Source: Shewanella sp. GD04112 (GTDB lineage Bacteria; Pseudomonadota; Gammaproteobacteria; Enterobacterales; Shewanellaceae). Taken from it: a DNA stretch of 64,000 nt. Below, in pieces: positions 17,467 through 26,289 of this stretch (the stretch's first letter is position 1; every line of letters starts with the position of its first letter). A model generated the notes under the pieces. That model was not told where the DNA came from. It saw nothing but the letters and a program-made list of their open reading frames with translations, and did not search any database. A program made the translations under genes and the position numbers. Location: the NCBI RefSeq assembly GCF_029835735.1, contig NZ_JAOEAL010000001.1, forward strand, positions 4,526,001 through 4,590,000. Reading direction: 5' to 3'.

Positions 17467-18048
17467 ATGAAATCATTTTTATCCCTTATCGTCGCATCAA
17501 CCTGTCTGATTGCCAGCTTTATGGCACCCGCGGCTCAGGCCGACGATAGCTACACCGAGGCTTTAAATAATTTTCACCAAGCAAAGGAAACGCGCAAATT
17601 CTTTGATACCGCCTATGGTTATGCCCTTTTCCCCACTGTCGGTAAAGGCGGAATAGGTATTGGCGCCGCTTACGGCAAAGGTCGCGTCTTTCAAGCGGGG
17701 CAATATATGGGAGACTCTAGCCTGACCCAACTTTCTATCGGTTTTCAGCTAGGCGGACAAGCCTATAGCGAAATCATCTTCTTTAAGGACGCCAAATCCT
17801 ACAACGAGTTCACCAGTGGCAGCTTTGAGTTTGATGCCCAGGCCTCGGCTGTTGCGATTAACATGGGCGCTAATGCTAAAGCGGGCACCACAGGTAACTC
17901 GGCAGGTGCTGGCCAAGCAGGTGGTAATCAATCGGCAACCGCAGCCTATATCAATGGTATGGCGGTATTCACGGTAGCCAAGGGCGGATTAATGTTTGAA
18001 GCCGCACTGGCGGGACAATCCTTCTCCTTCGAGCCCAGAGGCAACTAA
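17467..18048 (+). CDS. Exported SYLF (Ysc84) domain protein
   Basis: A 193-residue protein with a signal peptide ending APAAQA, followed by a full SYLF domain: KFFDTAYGYALFPTVGKGGIG, GAAYGKGRVF, a GFQLGGQAYSEIIFF segment and a C-terminal YINGMAVFTVAKGGLMFEAAL. SYLF domains bind lipids, and in eukaryotes phosphoinositides. Bacterial periplasmic versions are of unknown role. A Gly/Ala/Asn-rich insert (NAKAGTTGNSAGAGQAGGNQ) interrupts the domain. AAGGAGG precedes the ATG, a very strong ribosome site. The gene has its own terminator. Confidence 0.88.
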   Translation: MKSFLSLIVASTCLIASFMAPAAQADDSYTEALNNFHQAKETRKFFDTAYGYALFPTVGKGGIGIGAAYGKGRVFQAGQYMGDSSLTQLSIGFQLGGQAYSEIIFFKDAKSYNEFTSGSFEFDAQASAVAINMGANAKAGTTGNSAGAGQAGGNQSATAAYINGMAVFTVAKGGLMFEAALAGQSFSFEPRGN

Positions 18049-18071
18049 GCTTTAGTCATGTCGTCCCCATT

Positions 18072-18112
18072 AAAAAAACCTCCTATCCCACAGGGTTAGG
18101 AGGTTTTCTTTT
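18072..18112. terminator. Bidirectional Rho-independent terminator
   Basis: Nine-base arms AACCTCCTA (18077-18085) and TAGGAGGTT (18097-18105) are flanked by A7 and TTTCTTTT. It lies between the SYLF gene and the convergent exported protein gene. Confidence 0.88.
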
Positions 18113-18126
18113 ATCCTCGATGGTGC

Positions 18127-18729
18127 TTACTCATGTCCCCAAGGGGCTGGCGGTAAAGGTTGCGGTTGGCTCAAATCAAAATCCACTTGGAAATGACGAT
18201 TCTCGCGGGTCAGCAGGTAGCTGAAAGTGCTTGGCGTAACTTCCATATGCCACACATTGGTGACTGACTGGGTCAGGCCATTTTGCATAAAGTTATCAAT
18301 CGATGGCTGATCGATGGGGAATGACTGCTTTTGGCTGCTGCCGACACTCGCCGTATCGCCGCCATACATAGTCACTTTATCTTCCGTCCCGTCTTGATGG
18401 CGGTGATCATGCTTTAACCTTAAGCCTTGAGTCGTTTTCGTGATCACCCAAGTACGAGAGTGGTCATCACCCACATGGAAGGGGATTTTCAGCTCAGTAT
18501 CACTGCATTCACGCACATGCATCACCAGCGCTTTATCACGAAAAGCCGCATCTGCACTGTCCGTTGACACTACTTTACCCGCAAAGGCTTTACCGCAATG
18601 GGATGCTAATTGATTGAAGAAAGTCTCTTGCGCCATGGCAAGTGCAGGTTCGGTCGCCGCATTGGCAAATACCGGCGTCGCCATCATAAGGCCGACGATT
18701 CCAAGGCGTGGTAGGGTGATAGTTTTCAT
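18127..18729 (-). CDS. Exported hypothetical protein
   Basis: A 200-residue protein with a signal peptide (MKTITLPRLGIVGLMMATPVFANAA). The mature part has blocks such as LASHCGKAFAGKV, HVRECSDTELKIPFHVGDDHSRTWV and RLKHDHRHQDGTEDKVTMYGG, with many His residues and two Cys. I recall similar proteins as uncharacterised in marine gammaproteobacteria. The ATG at 18729 places the signal peptide at the start, with GGA 8 bases upstream. It is predicted to be periplasmic. Function unknown; the His-rich stretch could bind metal but that is a guess. Confidence 0.75.
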   Translation of the reverse strand: MKTITLPRLGIVGLMMATPVFANAATEPALAMAQETFFNQLASHCGKAFAGKVVSTDSADAAFRDKALVMHVRECSDTELKIPFHVGDDHSRTWVITKTTQGLRLKHDHRHQDGTEDKVTMYGGDTASVGSSQKQSFPIDQPSIDNFMQNGLTQSVTNVWHMEVTPSTFSYLLTRENRHFQVDFDLSQPQPLPPAPWGHE

Positions 18730-18815
18730 TATGTTTTCCATGGAAAATTCGATGAAAAACACGCTAACACAGGGGAATAAATTTAAACTTAATTCCCCTG
18801 TTTAGCTTAGAGGCG

Positions 18816-19853
18816 TTACCAACCGATATACAGACGTGAACGGTTGCCTAAACGTTTTTTGATAAAGCGAGCCGTGATAATACTGCCCACCATCAGGAAG
18901 GTAAAAATCGCCGCCGAGAACAGGATGCTAGTGACCCAAGACCCTGGCGGTAAGCGATAACGCAACACAGTGGCGACCGTATTAAACAACATGTCGAATA
19001 ACGGGTGGATGAAGAAAATTGCAAAGCTCATCTCGGCGGTTTCCACTAACCAAGGGATGCGGCTGCGTTTCGACAACCAATCACAGAAGTTAAGCACTAG
19101 CACACACAGACTCAGCTTTTGGATAAACTGCCAATCGATACCGTTATATTCAAAAGGCGCCTTATGGTAGTTACCAATGTGCTGCACTATGTAGCTTTGC
19201 TCAACCAGACTCACAATTAGGAAGATGACAGCTAACGCACTGAAAATCGAGCCATAGCGCGTCACAATATGTTCATCTTGGGAATATAAAATACCAATCA
19301 AATAGAAAGGCATAAAATACACCACTGAGTGGATAAAGTTGACGTTACCTATGGGTCTGTGGAGCAGAATCGCCACCACACAACTCAGCACGAATAGGGT
19401 CCAACGCATCTGCTGCGAGCAGCGGATAAACCACAAAAACACTGGCGAGAATAAAAACACCGCCATGATAAACGGGATATACCAGTGCGGATACAGGATG
19501 TAGCCGTTACGTACGGTATAGAAAACGCTCAACAGTAGCTTATCAAGCGACTGATGTTCCAAGAAAAACCAACGTAAACACAAGAAGAACAAGCCAACGG
19601 CAGAGACGACCAAAAAGGGATAAAGTACGTTTTGCACTTTATTCTTCATAAACTTGCCGTAATCGAAGTCCTTATAAAAAATCCGATGGAAAAAATAGCC
19701 AGAGATAAACACGAACAACGCCGTGCCCCCCCTGAGTAAATTTTCCAGCAATAACGGAAACCCTTCCCCAGAGTTATAAATACTGTGGCCAAGCACGATA
19801 AAAATAATCGCGATGCCGCGCATGTAGGTAAATTCGAGCTGATTTTTTCTCAT
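18816..19853 (-). CDS. Acyltransferase family 3 membrane protein
   Basis: A 345-residue inner-membrane protein with about ten helices, of the OafA/YrhL acyltransferase-3 family. It has the N-terminal EFTYMRGIAIIFIVLGHS with the catalytic-type histidine, then TALFVFISGYFFHRIF and a C-terminal FIHPLFDML helix. Family members acetylate or succinylate sugars of envelope polysaccharides using cytoplasmic acyl donors. Only one base separates its ATG from the stop of the upstream zincin-like gene, so the two are translationally coupled and probably act together on the cell envelope. Confidence 0.88.
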   Translation of the reverse strand: MRKNQLEFTYMRGIAIIFIVLGHSIYNSGEGFPLLLENLLRGGTALFVFISGYFFHRIFYKDFDYGKFMKNKVQNVLYPFLVVSAVGLFFLCLRWFFLEHQSLDKLLLSVFYTVRNGYILYPHWYIPFIMAVFLFSPVFLWFIRCSQQMRWTLFVLSCVVAILLHRPIGNVNFIHSVVYFMPFYLIGILYSQDEHIVTRYGSIFSALAVIFLIVSLVEQSYIVQHIGNYHKAPFEYNGIDWQFIQKLSLCVLVLNFCDWLSKRSRIPWLVETAEMSFAIFFIHPLFDMLFNTVATVLRYRLPPGSWVTSILFSAAIFTFLMVGSIITARFIKKRLGNRSRLYIGW

Positions 19854-19854
19854 A

Positions 19855-21252
19855 TTAATTCATCGCACAGTAGAGGGTTCTTCCCTCAACAACACTTGCA
19901 GAAACCCGGATGGTGCCATGGATTTCCGGCTCATTGAACACCAAATACTGACCTTCGCGCTGAAAGGTGAACCCCAAAGGTAACAGAGTTGCGGCTTCAA
20001 TGCCCTCACAATAATTCTGTAATGGCACATCCAACAACGGACTACCACTCACATTTAAGTTACTGAATTGTGAACTCATACCTAAATAGGCTTGGGTCAT
20101 TTCTTCTTGATAGGGCACCACATAAAACCCAGAACGCACCTCACCCACGTCGATAAAACTGCTGCTATCGCTCACACTCGGCATCACCAATAACGGCACT
20201 TTCGGGTCTTGCACATCCTTAAGTAACTGGGTCAGTTTTTGCTCCGTCGCCGGATAGTAGGCCAGCATGTCCTGCAGCCGTTTCTTCTGCGCCATATTCT
20301 GGGCAACGGGCGGAGCAATCGGCTTGATGCGACTCAGCAGTAAATCCACGGGCAACATGCCCGACATCACTGACTCCTTCCACACATAGGCATCTTGAGT
20401 GCTATCGAGCAATATGCCAGCCAGCGCGCCGATATTCTCGGCCTCGGCCGTCCAGCCGCCAAGCATTTGCTGCTGTTGATAATAATCCTGCACGTACTGC
20501 AACAGGATTTGCTGATAGCCGAGGTAAGACTGGTTTTGACTTAAGAAACGCGCTCCCGCGATTAACTCGACATAGCGCGCACTGCCTTCGACCAAGTCAT
20601 TTACATAACTGACTTTATCTTCGTTAGGCGCCGTTTGCCGCCACACTTGTAGCCAGTAAGCGGCATAGCCTAAATACTGCGCCTGCTGCTCGGGTTGTTT
20701 TAAGGCTGCCATCAAGGCATTAAACAGTTGTAAACGGTAATAGCGAGCATCGAGGTTAAGCGGATAAACCTCTCCTTCATATCGACGCGCATCCTCCAAC
20801 ACCCGCCACTCGGATTGGGCATAAAAATGAAACGCCTCGTGCACACTGTTGCCAGCCCAAATCACAAAAGGTAAATCGGCGGTTTTAGTCGTGCTATCGA
20901 ATTGAATCGTGGGCGACTCGAGCTGGATAAGCACACCCGCTTGCCCTTGATATTGCGGGAAACCAAAGTTAATCGACAGTCCAGAGTGCAAGTTAACCGA
21001 CTCTAACACGCTGTTGTCTTGGATAATTTCACCGCCGGGTTGGCGCAACCACACATTGCCTGCATAGCTGAAGAGATGCACTTTATCGTCGAGACGAAAT
21101 CCTGGCCACAGGGCTTCACTCTGGCGACTGGTCTGAGCCATAAAATCGAGGTACAGGCGGGCGAGTTGTTCTGGCGAGGCCTTATCGGCGAACACGGGGG
21201 TGGCGGCAGAGACTCCTAAAAACCACAGGATCACCGCCATAATATTTTTCAT
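19855..21252 (-). CDS. Exported zincin-like protein with HEAFH motif
   Basis: A 465-residue protein with a signal peptide (MKNIMAVILWFLGVSAATPVFA). It carries HEAFH at residues 138-142, followed about 80 residues later by EGSARYVE (E222-E228). A HExxH helix plus a later EGxAxY glutamate is the gluzincin metallopeptidase pattern. The rest is not recognisable to me as a named family. It is predicted to be periplasmic or surface. The stop lies one base before the start of an acyltransferase-3 gene, suggesting joint action on an envelope polymer. The peptidase activity is inferred from the motif only. Confidence 0.75.
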   Translation of the reverse strand: MKNIMAVILWFLGVSAATPVFADKASPEQLARLYLDFMAQTSRQSEALWPGFRLDDKVHLFSYAGNVWLRQPGGEIIQDNSVLESVNLHSGLSINFGFPQYQGQAGVLIQLESPTIQFDSTTKTADLPFVIWAGNSVHEAFHFYAQSEWRVLEDARRYEGEVYPLNLDARYYRLQLFNALMAALKQPEQQAQYLGYAAYWLQVWRQTAPNEDKVSYVNDLVEGSARYVELIAGARFLSQNQSYLGYQQILLQYVQDYYQQQQMLGGWTAEAENIGALAGILLDSTQDAYVWKESVMSGMLPVDLLLSRIKPIAPPVAQNMAQKKRLQDMLAYYPATEQKLTQLLKDVQDPKVPLLVMPSVSDSSSFIDVGEVRSGFYVVPYQEEMTQAYLGMSSQFSNLNVSGSPLLDVPLQNYCEGIEAATLLPLGFTFQREGQYLVFNEPEIHGTIRVSASVVEGRTLYCAMN

Positions 21253-21430
21253 TTAATTGCCTAAACACACACAATGGGTTCACAAAACAGCGCTAGCATA
21301 TAGCGCAATTAACCAATAGTGAAACGTTTCACAAAAAATATTTTTACCCTTAAAAAACGTGGGTAAAGCCTATTCATTAACCACTAATAAAATCATATTT
21401 TTAGCCTAAAAGATGCAGCTATTTTCGCGA

Positions 21431-21781
21431 CTAAGGCTTAGGCTCAGCCGGCTCATCGCCAAACCACAGCGCCAACTTATCCGCCGCTTGGGATTTCACC
21501 TCATCATCAATATAGAGCATAACCATAGTGAGCGCCGCCGCTAAGGCGCCCAAGTCATCGGTAAAGCCCACTAAAGGTGTTAAATCCGGGATCGCATCCA
21601 AGGGCGAGATAAAGTAAGCCAAGGCCCCAAAAATCACTGTCTTGGCCCACTTAGGCGTATTGGGCTTTTGCGCCGCATAATAAAGCCACAGGGCACGCTC
21701 AACCACTTCACGCCCAGCCTGACGACCAAACATTTTGATTTTGTTCCAAAAACCAGTCTCAGTGAATTGTTCTTCTGCCAT
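21431..21781 (-). CDS. DUF1232 (YkvA) family membrane protein
   Basis: A 116-residue protein with the DUF1232 core: KTVIFGALAYFISPLDAIPD, then PLVGFTDDLGALAAAL with one or two hydrophobic segments, and a short helical N-terminus. The DPIPD-like loop is the family hallmark. Proteins of this kind are widespread and their role is unknown. It lies 31 bp downstream of the AraC-type regulator on the same strand and could be co-transcribed with it. Confidence 0.88.
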   Translation of the reverse strand: MAEEQFTETGFWNKIKMFGRQAGREVVERALWLYYAAQKPNTPKWAKTVIFGALAYFISPLDAIPDLTPLVGFTDDLGALAAALTMVMLYIDDEVKSQAADKLALWFGDEPAEPKP

Positions 21782-21812
21782 GTCGACTCCTTGTAATGAC
21801 GGTTAACGTAGC

Positions 21813-22571
21813 TCACAGTGTACGGCGATACGCGGCGGGTGTCAGGCCAAAGGCCTGTTTAAAGCGTGCCGAGAATTTTTCTGCCGATAAATAGCCGCAG
21901 GCCAAGGCGATTTGCAGCACGGAATCCGTAGAGTTTTGCAATAGTGCTAAGCCCTGACACAAACGCACTTCGGCGAGCAATTGCCTAAAACTAGTGTCTT
22001 CCTGCGCCAGTTTACGTCTTAAACTGGCACTGCTCATATGCAACTTATCGGCGATTTCCTCTTGCTGCCATGGGGCTGAAGGATGTTGCCCCAATAAGCC
22101 CAGCACAGCTTGGCTCACATTTGCAGGCTTATGACTGTAGAGCCAATTGACGCTCGCTTGCTGCGGCAGACTGAGCAGCAAGGCGGCTAAATAATGCATC
22201 TGCACCGACGTGGGTAGCGCCAAGGTCAGGCTGTGCAATAGCGCATTCCAGGCAAAATCGACCGAGCGTGAAATCGTTTGCGTGGGTTTAGGTATCACCC
22301 TGTCGGTCGCCGCCAGCATAACGCCCGTGGGCAACTCATAGGGCAAGAGGAGTTGCACCGCTCGATAGCGTCCACTCATCGGTTGATTGACGAAGCTGAT
22401 ATGGCTTCCGGCGGGTAACAATAATAGCTGCTCAGCATTCACGGCTAGGGCATCATCTTGCCAGAGCAGCGACTTCTCCCCTTGGATCACACGGATAATC
22501 GAGGGCTGATGCACAGGTACCCGCGAAAGTGACTGCGCCAGTTTAGAGTCGTATTCAAACATGCGGATCAT
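21813..22571 (-). CDS. AraC-family transcriptional regulator
   Basis: A 252-residue regulator with a cupin-like N-terminal ligand domain (about 20-100) and a C-terminal double helix-turn-helix: IADKLHMSSASLRRKLAQED as the first helix pair, and ALACGYLSAEKFSARFKQAFGLTPAAYR as the family signature. It probably activates a nearby gene; the frameshifted PEBP gene lies 17 bp upstream on the same strand and the DUF1232 gene 31 bp downstream. A second in-frame ATG at 22562 makes the exact start uncertain by three codons. Ligand unknown. Confidence 0.9.
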   Translation of the reverse strand: MIRMFEYDSKLAQSLSRVPVHQPSIIRVIQGEKSLLWQDDALAVNAEQLLLLPAGSHISFVNQPMSGRYRAVQLLLPYELPTGVMLAATDRVIPKPTQTISRSVDFAWNALLHSLTLALPTSVQMHYLAALLLSLPQQASVNWLYSHKPANVSQAVLGLLGQHPSAPWQQEEIADKLHMSSASLRRKLAQEDTSFRQLLAEVRLCQGLALLQNSTDSVLQIALACGYLSAEKFSARFKQAFGLTPAAYRRTL

Positions 22572-22588
22572 GCATCAGCCCTGCACTA

Positions 22589-23141
22589 TTAACGCTGATA
22601 CACAGCGGTCAGCTTAGCGCTACCTAGGGCCTGTGCATTGAGCATAAAGCCTAATAGCGCAGGAGATGCCTCTTTAGGTAACTCTAATGGCGAGGCCAGC
22701 GCCCACACAGTAAATATATATCTGTGCATGCCATGCCCCTGCGGCGGGCAAGCGCCACCAAAGTCGGTGGTGCCAAAGTCATTCTTTAGCGCAATCGCTC
22801 CTTTAGGTAAGGCATTGGCTTTAGATGCCCGCACCTTGGGCTAGCTGTTGTTGATCGCCGTTAATATTGTAAACGGCCCAGTGCCACCAACCACTGCCTG
22901 TAGGCGCATCGGGATCATAGGCTGTCACCGCATAGGCTTTTGTGCCCTTGGGGGCGTCGCTCCAAGTGAGTTCGGGAGAAAGATTCTCACCATTACAGCC
23001 AAACCCATTAAAAACAAATTGATTCGATAATTGCTGACCTTCACCAATATCTTTACTCGATAAGGTCATGGCCTGCGCCGAGCTGAATACCGCCGTTAAT
23101 AACCCAAGTCCGACTATCCACTTATGTAAATGCTTCATCAC
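22589..23141 (-). pseudogene. Frameshifted PEBP/YbhB-family (Raf kinase inhibitor-like) exported protein
   Basis: Two overlapping frames together make one YbhB/YbcL-type protein of about 183 residues. The upstream part (22821-23141) holds a signal peptide, MTLSSKDIGEGQQL, NGENLSPELTWSDAPKGTKA and DPDAPTGSGWWHW. The downstream part (22589-22834) holds NDFGTTDFGGACPPQGHGMHRY and FTVWAL. The break falls at about 22826-22834, in a GCGGGC stretch: removing one G would restore a continuous frame. So it is either a recent inactivating insertion or a sequencing error. PEBP proteins of bacteria have unclear roles. The intact halves and lack of further damage argue that the lesion is recent. Confidence 0.85.
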
Positions 23142-23159
23142 TGTCTCCTATAGATACGT

Positions 23160-23622
23160 AACACCGCTAATTTACGTCAGCTCCAGGTCATAAACCTGCC
23201 TCAAAACGCCAAGTTTCTTCCCTAAATGCTCAAAATTGAGAAAAAGTGTCGACTTTTTGTCATCTTTAAGCACCTAAGTGATTTTGTAAAGACATTAACT
23301 GCATTTTTATTCAAACATAGCATGCCTTATAAATTGCCAAACATATAAATACAGCGACTAGAGTGGAATTAGATATTTATTATTTATAAATTTATGCATT
23401 TTTTAATTTTAAAAATAAACTGACAATATTTACTTTCGTTATTTAGCTAATGATACTTAAGGATGATTGACTGTATTTATTTTTATAAAAACATTGAAAT
23501 AAATAATTACAGTTAATTAAAAATAAGACACGGATCATATTTTTATTGATAACACATAGATAAACTCAAACCCGTAATAAAACTTACCAACCATTTTCTC
23601 TAATCTCATAATGGAGTTGTAT
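23160..23622. other. AT-rich intergenic region upstream of the speFL leader
   Basis: About 460 bp without a protein gene, strongly AT-rich from about 23280 to 23600. A hairpin AAAAAGT-GTCG-ACTTTTT lies at 23241-23258, nearer the divergent PEBP gene. The region must contain the promoter of the speFL-speF-potE transcript, but I could not single out a convincing -35/-10 pair. Confidence 0.5.
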
Positions 23623-23727
23623 ATGAAGAGGAAATCAAAAATCATGGCTCACATCCGGCGCACCAGACATATCATGATGCCAAGCCAACGTGACTATTTC
23701 GACCATTCATACATCTTTCTTCGCTAA
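23623..23727 (+). CDS. speFL: SpeFL-type ornithine-sensing leader peptide
   Basis: A 34-codon ORF precedes speF by about 315 bp. Its ATG has GGAG six bases upstream (23613-23616). The peptide contains MAHIRRTRHIMM at residues 8-19, the HIRRT-x-HIM sensor motif of E. coli SpeFL, and ends with arginine directly before the stop, as there. From memory the two 34-residue peptides are identical at about 15 positions without gaps, including R23, F26, D27 and R34. In E. coli the nascent SpeFL peptide captures ornithine in the ribosome exit tunnel, blocks termination at its stop codon and thereby prevents Rho-dependent termination, switching on speF-potE. The aromatic stretch near the end differs (FDHSYIF), so the effector part has diverged. 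Confidence 0.88.
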   Translation: MKRKSKIMAHIRRTRHIMMPSQRDYFDHSYIFLR

Positions 23728-24041
23728 TCTTCGCGTAGGTAGTAGGCCAATTAACAGGTCTAAAGTGGTATTGCCCTTGTAAGCGCATACACTTATCGTA
23801 CTGTTTTTTTTGCAGGTTTATTATCTCGCATCTAAATCAAAGCATTCTTTAGTCAGTGCAGCCAAACTGCGGCCAAATAATTCTCTCTGGATAAATCTAT
23901 CTATTTTATTCCTGGACGATTTATAGCCTCATCATATCTGCACACGGAATAGCCATATCTAATTTAATGCCATTAATATTTTTTAATTAGGTATAGGCCA
24001 AGTTGTATCCAAAACTTTTTAAAGTAAAAGGGAAATTAACG
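23728..24041 (+). promoter_or_regulatory. speFL-speF leader RNA spacer, likely Rho-dependent attenuation zone
   Basis: About 314 nt between the leader peptide and speF hold no protein gene. No strong stem followed by a T-run is visible, although T8 occurs at about 23805. This fits the E. coli arrangement in which Rho, not an intrinsic terminator, stops transcription here when ornithine is low. The rut site itself cannot be located by eye. Confidence 0.5.
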
Positions 24042-26204
24042 ATGAAATCATTAAAAGTTGCCGCCAGCTTATCTGTTAGATCATGTTTTGAAATAGACAG
24101 AGAAGTCGTCAATGTATTAACCACAGATTTTTGCGATGTGGGTGCGGCTGTAGTCTCTGTTGATGATGTTAAACATGGTATTGTTGAGAAAATCAAAAAT
24201 ACCGGATTGAAACTGCCTATTTTCGTATCGGTTTGTTGTGAAGAAACCTTCCCAGATGATATTTGCTCTTCTATTACTGGGGTATTTGAGCTCTGCGGTA
24301 GCAATACCGATTTCTATGGTAAACAGGTCGAAACCGCCGTCCAAAAATATGAGCAAGCCCTATTACCGCCGTTCTTTGGCACGCTGAAAAAATACGTTGA
24401 AATGGGCAACTCCACCTTCGCCTGTCCGGGCCATCAGGGTGGTCAATTCTTCCGAAAACATCCTGTGGGTCGTCAATTTTTCGATTTCTTTGGCGAAACC
24501 ATTTTCCGCTCAGATATGTGTAATGCCGACGTTAAACTCGGCGATCTGTTAATCCACGAAGGTGCGCCGCTGGATGCACAAAAATACGCGGCCAAGGTCT
24601 TTAACGCCGATAAAACCTACTTTGTGCTCAACGGCACTTCTTCTTCAAATAAAGTGGCGACCAACGCACTGCTGGCGAAGGGCGACCTGGTCTTATTCGA
24701 CCGTAACAACCATAAATCCAACCACCATGGCGCGTTAATTCAAGCCGGTGCAACACCGATTTATTTAGAAACCGCCCGTAACCCCTTCGGCTTTATTGGC
24801 GGTATCGACGCCCACTGTTTCCAAGAGTCTTATTTAAGGGAGCAGATCCGCGCCGTAGCACCTGAGCGTGCCGATGAACAACGTCCATTCCGCTTAGCCA
24901 TTATCCAACTAGGCACCTACGACGGCACTATCTACAATGCTCGCCAAGTGGTTGATCGTATTGGTCATCTATGTGATTACATCCTGTTTGACTCGGCTTG
25001 GGTGGGCTATGAGCAATTTATTCCGATGATGAATGACTGCTCGCCTCTGCTACTCGAACTAACGCCTGAAGATCCCGGTATTATCGTGACTCAGTCAGTA
25101 CATAAACAGCAGGCAGGTTTCTCACAGACCTCGCAAATTCACAAAAAAGATAAACATATCAAAGGCCAAGCCAGATATTGCAACCATAAACGCTTCAACA
25201 ACGCCTTTATGATGCATGCCTCTACCAGCCCCTTCTATCCGCTGTTTGCCGCATTGGATGTGAACGCTAAAATGCACGAAGGCGCCAGCGGCCGTTATCT
25301 ATGGCGTGAAGCGGTCAAAGCCGGCATTGAAGCTCGCAAGTTACTGCTGAAAAAATGTAAATATATCAAGCCATTTATCCCAAGCATGATCGAGGGACGC
25401 CCATGGCAGGATTATCAAACCGAACAAATGGCCGATGATTTACGTTTCTTCGAGTTTGAACCCGGACAAAAATGGCACTCCTTCGAGGGTTACGAAAAAG
25501 GCCAATATTTCGTTGACCCTTGTAAATTCCTATTAACCACACCTGGAATCGATGCCGAAACCGGTAAATATACTGAGTTTGGTATTCCCGCGACTATTCT
25601 GGCTAACTTCTTACGTGAAAATAATATTATTCCCGAGAAGTGCGACTTAAATTCGATTTTATTCCTGATGACACCTGCGGAAGATATGGCAAAGATGCAA
25701 CACTTAGTGTCGCAAATATCTCGCTTTGAGAAATTAGTCGATGAAGATGCGCCATTATCGGAAGTATTGCCTAACGTCTATAACGCCAATAAAGCCCGTT
25801 ATAAAGACTATACCATTCGTCAACTCTGCCAAGAAATGCACAACCTTTATGTCAGCCATGACGTAAAACAACTGCAAAAAGAAATGTTCCGTCAGGCGCA
25901 TTTCCCAACCAAAGTGATGGACCCGCAGGAGGCCAATCTTGAATTTATCCGCGGCAATGTTGAATTAGTGCCACTGTCGCAAATCGAAGGTCGAATTGCC
26001 GCAGAGGGCGCACTGCCATATCCACCAGGGGTGTTATGTATGGTGCCAGGTGAAATATGGGGTGGCGCAGTACAGCGTTATTTCCTAGCCCTTGAAGAAG
26101 GCATCAACTTATTACCCGGATTCTCCCCTGAATTACAAGGTGTTTATCTCGAAAGCACCCCAGAAGGAAAAATCCAAGCCCTAGGTTATGTATTAAATAA
26201 ATAA
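24042..26204 (+). CDS. speF: Ornithine decarboxylase, inducible type
   Basis: A 720-residue fold-type I PLP decarboxylase that converts ornithine to putrescine, consuming a proton. The three parts of the family are visible: an N-terminal wing domain, the PLP core with HQGGQFFRKHPVG, LNGTSSSNK, DRNNHKSNHHGAL and the PLP lysine K355 in TQSVHKQQAGFSQTS, and a C-terminal YPPGVLCMVPGE. The ATG at 24042 gives the family N-terminus; a frame extension 13 codons upstream starts with TTG and lacks similarity. The SpeFL-type leader upstream and potE downstream identify it as the inducible acid-response enzyme rather than biosynthetic SpeC. Confidence 0.95.
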   Translation: MKSLKVAASLSVRSCFEIDREVVNVLTTDFCDVGAAVVSVDDVKHGIVEKIKNTGLKLPIFVSVCCEETFPDDICSSITGVFELCGSNTDFYGKQVETAVQKYEQALLPPFFGTLKKYVEMGNSTFACPGHQGGQFFRKHPVGRQFFDFFGETIFRSDMCNADVKLGDLLIHEGAPLDAQKYAAKVFNADKTYFVLNGTSSSNKVATNALLAKGDLVLFDRNNHKSNHHGALIQAGATPIYLETARNPFGFIGGIDAHCFQESYLREQIRAVAPERADEQRPFRLAIIQLGTYDGTIYNARQVVDRIGHLCDYILFDSAWVGYEQFIPMMNDCSPLLLELTPEDPGIIVTQSVHKQQAGFSQTSQIHKKDKHIKGQARYCNHKRFNNAFMMHASTSPFYPLFAALDVNAKMHEGASGRYLWREAVKAGIEARKLLLKKCKYIKPFIPSMIEGRPWQDYQTEQMADDLRFFEFEPGQKWHSFEGYEKGQYFVDPCKFLLTTPGIDAETGKYTEFGIPATILANFLRENNIIPEKCDLNSILFLMTPAEDMAKMQHLVSQISRFEKLVDEDAPLSEVLPNVYNANKARYKDYTIRQLCQEMHNLYVSHDVKQLQKEMFRQAHFPTKVMDPQEANLEFIRGNVELVPLSQIEGRIAAEGALPYPPGVLCMVPGEIWGGAVQRYFLALEEGINLLPGFSPELQGVYLESTPEGKIQALGYVLNK

Positions 26205-26254
26205 TTGAAATCAGACTGCAGAGTTAATTAACCCCGCTCTGCAGTCAATTTCAA
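26205..26254 (+). other. Large stem-loop in the speF-potE spacer
   Basis: Ten-base perfect arms GACTGCAGAG (26214-26223) and CTCTGCAGTC (26237-26246) are extended by TTGAAAT / ATTTCAA (26205-26211 and 26248-26254). No T-run follows. It starts one base after the speF stop and could protect the speF 3' end or set the speF:potE ratio. Confidence 0.75.
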
Positions 26255-26289
26255 CCTTCTATAATGAATTATATTATTAGGTCATTATT

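Noticed and set aside
23800..23815. Intrinsic terminator at the T8 run in the speF leader
   Set aside because: No strong GC stem precedes the T-run, so Rho-dependent control is more likely.
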